Shown piece after piece: positions 57,784 through 64,000 of a stretch of DNA of 64,000 nucleotides; positions within the stretch are counted from its first letter, which is position 1; each line of letters opens with the position of its first letter. The notes beneath the pieces are model-generated. The model made no database searches. It was given only the letters and a program-made list of their open reading frames with translations, and was not told the origin of the DNA. The stretch comes from Fibrobacterota bacterium (GTDB taxonomy: Bacteria > Fibrobacterota > Fibrobacteria > UBA11236): positions 21,328 through 85,327 of the forward strand of contig JAQBPN010000008.1 in the NCBI GenBank assembly GCA_028287505.1. Direction: 5' to 3'. The position numbers and the translations under genes are program-made.

Positions 57784-58488
57784 ATGAAAACCACCCTCGC
57801 ATTCGCCCTGACCGCCTGTTTCGGTTTTACCGGGTGCTATACCCAGCTCTATACCCAGGGATACGCCACGCGCGCCGTGGAGGGAGAATACGCCCAATCG
57901 CCGCGGGACGCGGCCGATACCGCTCTGGCCGGCGATTCTTCGCAAGCGGCGCAAGCCCGCGAAGGAGACACCTTATACCGTCCGGGCGCCGTCGTCGTGA
58001 ACAACTATTACCAGGACAGACCGTATTACCGGGGTTACCTGGTGGACGAATGGGAATATCCCTCCATCTCCTTCGGATTCTACTCTTCCCGCTACCGGGA
58101 TTATAACGGAGCCTATTGGTGGAGCGATCCCGGGTATCGCCGCGGCTATGACCGGGGCGGCTATGGGCGCCGCGACGGCGGATCCTATCCTTCCGCGGGA
58201 GGCGGAACCGCCGGTCCGTACAAATCGGACAAGCGTATTTTCTCCACCGCGCCCGACCGCCCGGCCAAAGGGCACCGATCCACGTCTGGGAGCACCTACA
58301 TTCCCCCGCCCGCTCCGAAAGCCGCCAGCGAAGGTTCGTCGAACTCCGGATCTTCCAGCTCCGGGTCCTCCGCATCGGCCCCGTCTTCGGGCGGGGATTC
58401 CTCATCGGGATCGAAAAGCGGTTCCGCCTCTTCCGGCTCTTCTGATAAAGAGGATCATCCTGCTTTGAATAAGGGGAGGCGCCGTTGA
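57784..58488 (+). CDS. Tyr- and Ser-rich lipoprotein
   Basis: This 234-residue protein starts at the ATG at 57784. The signal ends CFGFTGC (lipobox). The mature protein has a polar Ala-rich part, a Tyr/Arg/Gly-rich middle (VVVNNYYQDRPYYRGYLVDEWEYPSISFGFYSSRYRDYNGAYWW), and a Ser/Gly low-complexity tail (SSNSGSSSSGSSASAPSSGG) ending in basic residues. An unfolded, surface-exposed stalk or envelope linker is likely. Its stop overlaps the TTG start of the FadL-type gene, so they form an operon. Upstream are the tandem GTCCA-N5-TGGAC sites and a -24/-12 element. Confidence 0.75.
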   Translation: MKTTLAFALTACFGFTGCYTQLYTQGYATRAVEGEYAQSPRDAADTALAGDSSQAAQAREGDTLYRPGAVVVNNYYQDRPYYRGYLVDEWEYPSISFGFYSSRYRDYNGAYWWSDPGYRRGYDRGGYGRRDGGSYPSAGGGTAGPYKSDKRIFSTAPDRPAKGHRSTSGSTYIPPPAPKAASEGSSNSGSSSSGSSASAPSSGGDSSSGSKSGSASSGSSDKEDHPALNKGRRR

Positions 58489-59642
58489 ATCAGCGCATTG
58501 TTCTGGCCCTGTCTCTGGCCGCTTGCGCGCTTACGGCCCGGGCTACGGATTATCCTACGCCTTTCAACCTGGGCCGCGCCCAGGATATCGCCGCCCGGCC
58601 CATGGCCTTGGGGGGCAGCTATACGGCAGTGGCCTCCGATGCCTCCGCGTTGTACTACAATCCCGCGGGCCTGAGCGCGGTCAAGAAGCATGAGCTTTCC
58701 CTCTCGCTGGAACGCACCGTTTTGAACGGCATCGATCAGGCGGACGGATTCGCGCAACACACCGATCATCAGGAAGATCTGCGCATCCAGTCCCTGGCGT
58801 GGCTGCTGCCCGTCCCCACCGTGCGGGGAGGCCTCACGTTCGCATTCGCCTATTACCGGCCGCGCACCTTCGCGGACGTCATCTCCTATGAAGACGCCCT
58901 GTCCGCCACGCGGGGAACCTATGAATACAAGGCGGACGGAGCCCTGGACAATTACCGGGCGGGCATGGGCATCGATATCGCTCCGGACCTGAGCTTCGGC
59001 CTGGCGCTGGGTTACGTGACCGGCGGCGAGGAGATCCGCGTGTCCGACAGCGGGCAGGTGGGCTATCTCCGCAACTACAACGGCTTCAACCTGGAACCGT
59101 CCCTGATGTTCAAGATTTCCCCGCGCCTGCGGGCGGGAGTCTCCCTGGTCCTGTGGGAGAAGTTCTTCAATCTCGAAGAAGTCTACGAGCAACAGGGCGT
59201 GGGAAATTCCGAAGACAATTATCAGGTCAGCTACCCTTTCCAGGTGAAGTCCGGGCTGGCTTACCAGGGAAATTCCTTTCTGGTGGCCGCGGATGCGCGC
59301 CTGAACGGCTTCAGCCAATACCGGTATGGAACCTCCGATGCCTCCACGCTGGAAAAGACCGGGTACAAGGATGAGTTGATCCTGTCCCTGGGGGCGGAGA
59401 AATTCCTCCCGGTGGCCAACGCCATGCTGCGGGCCGGCTATACCATGAACACGCTTCCGGAAACCGCTTTCGATCCCACCTACAACCTGCATCGCTTCAG
59501 CGCGGGAGTCGGGTTCCTGGTGAGCGGATCGCTGGCTTTGGACATGGCCTACTCGTATTCCTTCTGGGGCCTGGCCGGGGATGGAATCAGTCTGGACAAT
59601 CGCGAGCATCGCGCCCTGCTGACCATGGCGTACCGGTATTGA
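58485..59642 (+). CDS. OMPP1/FadL-family outer-membrane protein
   Basis: This 385-residue protein uses a TTG start at 58485, supported by AAGGGGAGG about six bases ahead; the start overlaps the previous stop. Signal MNQRIVLALSLAACALTARA. The FadL/TodX block RPMALGGSYTAVASDASALYYNPAGLSAV is followed by amphipathic strands and a C-terminal RALLTMAYRY. It is a paralogue of the protein at 30521-31738. The family forms outer-membrane barrels for hydrophobic compounds; the substrate is unknown. Coupling to the Tyr/Ser-rich lipoprotein suggests a joint envelope role. Confidence 0.88.
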   Translation: MNQRIVLALSLAACALTARATDYPTPFNLGRAQDIAARPMALGGSYTAVASDASALYYNPAGLSAVKKHELSLSLERTVLNGIDQADGFAQHTDHQEDLRIQSLAWLLPVPTVRGGLTFAFAYYRPRTFADVISYEDALSATRGTYEYKADGALDNYRAGMGIDIAPDLSFGLALGYVTGGEEIRVSDSGQVGYLRNYNGFNLEPSLMFKISPRLRAGVSLVLWEKFFNLEEVYEQQGVGNSEDNYQVSYPFQVKSGLAYQGNSFLVAADARLNGFSQYRYGTSDASTLEKTGYKDELILSLGAEKFLPVANAMLRAGYTMNTLPETAFDPTYNLHRFSAGVGFLVSGSLALDMAYSYSFWGLAGDGISLDNREHRALLTMAYRY

Positions 59643-59682
59643 CGGGAAGGTCAGCGGTCGGATAACTACATTCAGGTTCCAG

Positions 59683-61851
59683 ATGTCTCTCCGTCGCCTG
59701 GCCGTTGTCGCATTGGGTTCGCTGCTGATTCCGGGACTCTTCCCGGGCGCGGCCATGGCCGCCGCTCCCTCCCTCCCTGCCGCTCCGGCTCTTTCCGCCG
59801 CGGAGCCCGGATTCCGGTTGGAGAAATCCCCTCAGGCTTCAGGCCCTGCCGCCTTCGACTCCACCCTCCTGGACGCCCTGCCCGCTTATCTGCAAGTCCG
59901 ATCCGCCCTGTTTTGCGGCTGGGCGGATACGGGCATGTACATCGGCACCCAGATGGGACGCTTTCCGCAATTGCACCAGGTGGCCGCGCCGGGCGCTGAT
60001 CGCCGCCAACTCACCTTCTTTCCGCGCCGCCTGGCGGGCTTCTACCTCAATCCGCTGCCCGCCGCCAAAGCCCTCCTTTTCACGGAGGACGTGGGCGGCA
60101 ACGAAGAGTTCCGACTGAGGATGCACGACTTGCGGACCGGCGCGGACCGGGACATGGGCGCGCCGCCGGGCCGCGTGGACGGCCTGATCTGGAACGATTC
60201 CGGCACCGCCTTCGCCTATTCCCATACCCCGACGGGTACGGACCGCTGGGACATCCGCCTGGGCCGCACCGACGGCAGGGATACCCTGTTGCTGAGCCTT
60301 CCCGGCACCTGGGGCGCGATGGATTTGCGGCCGGACGGCAAGCGCCTGTTGGCGCAGAAATACGTTTCCGCCTCCGAGTCGGAACTGTTCATCCTGGACC
60401 TGACCGACGGCAGGTTGACACCGCTGTTACCTGGGGAGAAGCCGGCCTATGCCGATCATGCCCAATGGATCCGCGGTCCGGACAAGTCCCGGGAGGGTGC
60501 GGACTGGTCCGTGGTTTTCACTTCGGATCGCGATGGGGAGTTCCATCGTCTCTATGTGATTAGACCCGACAGCGGCGCCAAGCCCGTGGCCTGGTCCGAC
60601 CCGGCCGAATGGGACGTGGAGTGGGCGAGCCTGACTCCGGACAGGCGGTCCCTGGTCTATTCGCTGAACCAGGAAGGCTACAGCCGGCTTTATTTCCTGG
60701 AGGGATCGCCGACAGGCGGGAGGAAACCGGCCCGCGCCTTGGCGGACATCCCTTCCGGCGTCATCAACGAAGTCGTCTTCCGGCCCGGACCCGGGCCAGG
60801 CAAGAACGGGCCCATGGCATTCGCCTTCACCCTCAACAATGCGGCCCAACCCGGGGATGTCTACGCCTACGACATGGCCAAGGCCAAAACGGTCCGGTGG
60901 ACAAGCAGCGAAACCGGGGGACTGCCGGCCTCCTCTTTCCGCGCCCCGGAACTGATACGTTACCCCACATTCGACTCCCTGCCCGCCGCCTCCGGAGCCG
61001 GAAAAAGCCGGCCTCCGCAACGGCGGACCATCCCGGCCTGGTTGTACCTCCCGGACGCCAAATCCTTTCCGGGTCCCCGCCCCACCCTCATCCTGGTCCA
61101 CGGAGGCCCGGAGGCGCAGGCGCGGCCCAGCTTCGACCCCTTCCTGCAATTCCTGGTCGGCCGCATGGGATTCGCGGTGGCCCAGCCCAATGTGCGCGGC
61201 TCCAGCGGGTATGGCCGCGCCTGGCAAAAAGCCGATGACGGGTATCTGCGCATGAACAGCGTCAAGGATCTGGGCGCGCTGATCGATTGGATCGGGGCCC
61301 GGAGGACCGGAAACGGTCCGGCAGCCGAGAACGGCCGTGCGACCGGAAACGGTCCGGGGACCGAGGAGGTGCGGGCGCGTTTGGATCCCGCCAGGGTGGC
61401 GGTTTCCGGAAGGTCTTACGGGGGCTTCATGTCCCTGAGCGCCCTCATAGAATACGGGCCGCGTCTGCGCGCCGGTATCAACACGGTGGGCATCACCCAT
61501 TTCCCCACCTTCCTGAAAAGGACCAGCGGCTACCGAAGGGACCTGCGGCGGGCCGAGTACGGGGATGAAAGGGATCCGCGCATGGCGGCATTCCTGGACA
61601 GCATTTCCCCCCTGACCCGGATGGACCGGATCGCCACCCCGCTCCTGCTCTGCCATGGCCGCAACGATCCCCGCGTGCCTTATGAGGAATCGGAGCGCAT
61701 CTTCGCGGCCCTGAAGGCGCGCAAGGTCCCGGTCTGGTTCATGACCTTCAACGAGGAAGGCCACGCGGTCCGGGAGCAGGAAAGCCAACTGATCCAATGG
61801 CGGGTGACGGCGGAGTTCCTGGCGCGGGAACTGGGGACGCCGGGCCGGTAA
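59683..61851 (+). CDS. S9-family (prolyl oligopeptidase-like) exported peptidase
   Basis: This 722-residue protein starts at the ATG at 59683 with signal LAVVALGSLLIPGLFPGAAMAA. A beta-propeller-like N-terminal domain (repeats such as FTEDVGGNEEFRLRMHDLRTG, VFTSDRDGEFHRLYVIRPDSG) runs to about residue 430. The alpha/beta-hydrolase domain follows: LILVHGGPEAQ, PNVRGSSGYG, the nucleophile in SGRSYGGFM, Asp in HGRNDPRVP and His in EEGHAV. It cleaves peptides, probably in the periplasm or outside the cell. A low-complexity insert of about 25 residues (RTGNGPAAENGRATGNGPGT in part) precedes the nucleophile strand and is unusual. It follows the FadL gene by 40 bases and could be co-transcribed. Confidence 0.9.
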   Translation: MSLRRLAVVALGSLLIPGLFPGAAMAAAPSLPAAPALSAAEPGFRLEKSPQASGPAAFDSTLLDALPAYLQVRSALFCGWADTGMYIGTQMGRFPQLHQVAAPGADRRQLTFFPRRLAGFYLNPLPAAKALLFTEDVGGNEEFRLRMHDLRTGADRDMGAPPGRVDGLIWNDSGTAFAYSHTPTGTDRWDIRLGRTDGRDTLLLSLPGTWGAMDLRPDGKRLLAQKYVSASESELFILDLTDGRLTPLLPGEKPAYADHAQWIRGPDKSREGADWSVVFTSDRDGEFHRLYVIRPDSGAKPVAWSDPAEWDVEWASLTPDRRSLVYSLNQEGYSRLYFLEGSPTGGRKPARALADIPSGVINEVVFRPGPGPGKNGPMAFAFTLNNAAQPGDVYAYDMAKAKTVRWTSSETGGLPASSFRAPELIRYPTFDSLPAASGAGKSRPPQRRTIPAWLYLPDAKSFPGPRPTLILVHGGPEAQARPSFDPFLQFLVGRMGFAVAQPNVRGSSGYGRAWQKADDGYLRMNSVKDLGALIDWIGARRTGNGPAAENGRATGNGPGTEEVRARLDPARVAVSGRSYGGFMSLSALIEYGPRLRAGINTVGITHFPTFLKRTSGYRRDLRRAEYGDERDPRMAAFLDSISPLTRMDRIATPLLLCHGRNDPRVPYEESERIFAALKARKVPVWFMTFNEEGHAVREQESQLIQWRVTAEFLARELGTPGR

Positions 61852-62013
61852 TCCGCGTCATTAATGCCTCTTCGCGCAAGTAAAGCGCACGTCGGCGCGG
61901 CGCCGCCCACCATGCAAAACGGGGCGAAAATGCTATCTTTTGCCGCGTTCCGGACGCGCCGATTACAGGACCGCGCGCCGGATCGTTCTCGCTGATTGCG
62001 GAAAGGTCCCTGG

Positions 62014-62700
62014 ATGCATGCACTGAAGAAATACATGGCTTCCTCTATCGGGAAGAAACAGATGATGGGGGCCACGGGCATCGCCTTGTACGGCTATCTC
62101 CTCGTCCACCTGGTCGGCAACATAGGCATGTTGTTCGGCGCGGAACGCTATAACAAGTATGGCTACCTGCTGTTGCACGAAATGGCGGAATTGATCGTTC
62201 CCATCGAAATCTTCCTCATTATCGCCGTCCTCATTCATATCCGCCTGGCCATCCAGCTCACCATCGAGAACCGGAAGGCCCGGCCCGTCGCCTATGCGGT
62301 CAAGAAGTCCTCGAAGCAGACCCTGCATTCGGCGTCCATGATGATGACCGGCAGCGCCATCCTGATTTTCATCATCATCCACATCGCCCATTTCCGCTAC
62401 GGCGCGATCTCCGGCCACACCATGGTAACGTACGATGGCGTCGAGATGCGCGACCTGTACGGCACCATGATGAGCGCGTTTTCCCTGTGGTGGTATTCCG
62501 GCGCCTACGTGCTGGCCATGTTGCTCATCTTCTCCCACCTTTCCCACGGCGTGCAGAGCAGCATGCAATCGCTGGGCATGAACCATCCCAAATACACCCC
62601 CTTCGTCCATTTCGCCGGACGCGCCTACGCGATCCTGATCACCGGGGGCTTCAGCCTATTGGCCATCTGGGCCTATTTCCAACACGGAGGAACGCCTTAA
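62014..62700 (+). CDS. sdhC: Succinate dehydrogenase/fumarate reductase cytochrome b subunit
   Basis: This 228-residue membrane protein starts at the ATG at 62014 ([22 protein letters not shown]). It has five hydrophobic helices with the conserved haem-ligand-type His residues of the B-type (di-haem, single-polypeptide) family: [40 protein letters not shown] and LIFSHLSHG. It carries quinone electrons to or from the iron-sulfur and flavoprotein subunits in the inner membrane. The flavoprotein gene starts on the last base of its stop codon (TAATG). In this phylum the complex usually works as a fumarate reductase in anaerobes, but the direction cannot be told from sequence. Confidence 0.93.
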   Translation: MHALKKYMASSIGKKQMMGATGIALYGYLLVHLVGNIGMLFGAERYNKYGYLLLHEMAELIVPIEIFLIIAVLIHIRLAIQLTIENRKARPVAYAVKKSSKQTLHSASMMMTGSAILIFIIIHIAHFRYGAISGHTMVTYDGVEMRDLYGTMMSAFSLWWYSGAYVLAMLLIFSHLSHGVQSSMQSLGMNHPKYTPFVHFAGRAYAILITGGFSLLAIWAYFQHGGTP

Positions 62701-64000
62701 TGATCCTCGACCCCAAAGTGCCGCCGGGCCCCATCGATAAGAAGTGGGACGACTATAAGTTCCACATGAAGCTGGTGAATCCGGCCAACAAGCGGAAGTA
62801 CAAGATCATCGTGGTGGGAACCGGCCTGGCCGGAAGTTCCGCCTCGGCCTCCCTCGCCGAACTCGGCTACGACGTGCATACCTTCACCTGGCAGGACAGC
62901 CCCCGCCGCGCCCATAGCATCGCGGCCCAGGGCGGCATCAACGCCGCCAAGAACTACACCAACGACGGCGACAGCGTGCAGCGTCTCTTCTACGATACCG
63001 TCAAGGGCGGGGACTTCCGCGCCCGCGAGGCGAACGTCTACCGCCTGGCCCAACTGTCCGTGAACATCATCGACCAATGCGCGGCGCTGGGCGTTCCCTT
63101 CGCGCGCGACTACGGCGGACTCCTGGAAAACCGCTCCTTCGGCGGCACCCAGGTCTCGCGCACCTTCTACGCCCGCGGTCAGACCGGCCAGCAATTGCTG
63201 CTGGGCGCCTACCAGACCATGATGCGCCAAGTGGGCATGGGCAACGTCAAGCTCCACGTCCGCAAGGAATTCCTGGACCTGGTCCTCATCGACGGCAAGG
63301 CCCGCGGCATCATCGTGCGCAACCTGGTCACCGGCCAGTTGGAGCGCCACGAGGCGGACGCCGTGATCATGGCCACCGGCGGCTACAGCCGCGTCTTTTA
63401 CCTCTCGACCAACGCCATGGGCAGCAATGTCACGGCGACCTGGCGCGCGCATAAACGCGGAGCCTATTTCGCCAATCCCTGTTACACCCAGATCCATCCC
63501 ACCTGCATCCCCGTGACCGGCGACCATCAGAGCAAGCTGACCCTCATGTCCGAGAGCCTGCGCAACGATGGCCGCGTGTGGGTGCCCAAGAAGGCGGGCG
63601 ACAAGCGTTCGCCCGAGACCATCCCGGACGCGGAGCGCTACTACTTCCTGGAAGAGCGCTACCCGAGCTTCGGCAACCTGGTGCCGCGCGACGTCGCGTC
63701 CCGCAATGCCAAGGACGTATGCGACAAGGGCATGGGCGTGGGCGCTTCCGGCCTGGCAGTGTACCTGGACTTCGCCGACGCCATCAAGCGGGTTGGCGAA
63801 CCCAAGATCAAGGAGAAGTACGGAAACCTGTTCGACATGTACTTCCGCATCACGGACGAAAACCCGTACAAGACCCCGATGCGCATCTATCCCGCCATCC
63901 ATTACACCATGGGCGGCCTGTGGGTGGATTACAACCTGATGAGCAACGTTCCCGGGCTCCATGTCCTGGGCGAGGCCAACTTCTCCGATCACGGAGCCAA
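62700..64000 (+). CDS. sdhA: Succinate dehydrogenase/fumarate reductase flavoprotein subunit (3' end outside window)
   Basis: The frame is open from the ATG at 62700 to the window end, giving about 433 N-terminal residues of a protein that is normally about 640. The FAD-binding motif is [20 protein letters not shown], and the covalent-FAD region is [18 protein letters not shown]. Further family blocks are [57 protein letters not shown] and the end visible as [12 protein letters not shown] with [17 protein letters not shown]. It interconverts succinate and fumarate. It overlaps sdhC by one base; the iron-sulfur subunit gene should follow beyond the window. Confidence 0.95.
   Translation, partial: MILDPKVPPGPIDKKWDDYKFHMKLVNPANKRKYKIIVVGTGLAGSSASASLAELGYDVHTFTWQDSPRRAHSIAAQGGINAAKNYTNDGDSVQRLFYDTVKGGDFRAREANVYRLAQLSVNIIDQCAALGVPFARDYGGLLENRSFGGTQVSRTFYARGQTGQQLLLGAYQTMMRQVGMGNVKLHVRKEFLDLVLIDGKARGIIVRNLVTGQLERHEADAVIMATGGYSRVFYLSTNAMGSNVTATWRAHKRGAYFANPCYTQIHPTCIPVTGDHQSKLTLMSESLRNDGRVWVPKKAGDKRSPETIPDAERYYFLEERYPSFGNLVPRDVASRNAKDVCDKGMGVGASGLAVYLDFADAIKRVGEPKIKEKYGNLFDMYFRITDENPYKTPMRIYPAIHYTMGGLWVDYNLMSNVPGLHVLGEANFSDHGA

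Overview
The window is high-GC bacterial chromosome and most likely comes from a member of the Fibrobacterota. Three things point there: a fibro-slime domain protein (9.8-8.8 kb), two TIGR02147-type proteins (50.3 and 56.9 kb), and many Sec-exported proteins and lipoproteins without close functional names. I saw no rRNA, tRNA, transposase, integrase or CRISPR array.

Layout. 0-9.9 kb: the 3' end of an Ig/PKD-type surface protein, a cobamide-salvage pair (cbiZ-cobD), a degenerate M23-like lipoprotein, a double VOC protein, envelope proteins, an RNA m5U methyltransferase followed by three copies of a palindromic repeat, and the fibro-slime protein. 10-20 kb: signalling and housekeeping genes (hybrid histidine kinase, hrpB, motAB, a multi-domain regulator that has lost its kinase core, and a Cph1/Rcp1-like kinase-receiver pair). 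19.9-28.3 kb: two giant secreted paralogues (1323 and 1066 aa) flanking an EamA transporter; the partial gene at the left edge is a third paralogue. 28.5-39.3 kb: an OmpA-like lipoprotein, two related small exported proteins, a FadL-type barrel and lipoproteins, then a sensor kinase with an FG-GAP propeller and its sigma-54-dependent NtrC-type regulator. 39.3-57.1 kb: an AT-richer accessory region. It holds a minus-strand run of six genes built around two very large exported RHS-type proteins with an ADP-ribosyltransferase-like C-terminus and a candidate immunity gene, two cassettes pairing a TIGR02147 gene with a lipoprotein gene, a subtilisin-like protease with a duplicated 3' scrap, and an XRE-regulator pseudogene. 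57.1-64 kb: a receiver protein, a lipoprotein plus FadL-type barrel operon, an S9 peptidase, and the start of the succinate dehydrogenase/fumarate reductase operon (sdhC, sdhA; sdhA runs off the window).

Two systems stand out. First, an inverted repeat GTCCA-N5-TGGAC lies about 90-130 bp upstream of -24/-12-like elements in front of three envelope-protein genes or operons (29697, 34568, 57784). The window also encodes an NtrC-type activator paired with the FG-GAP kinase, which suggests a local sigma-54 envelope regulon. Second, the RHS operon resembles a Sec-exported, two-subunit TcB/TcC-like cocoon: the first protein has an RHS N-terminal region and a propeller-like middle, and the second has the YD repeats, RHS core and toxin-like tail.

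All function calls come from reading sequence motifs; no database search was run.
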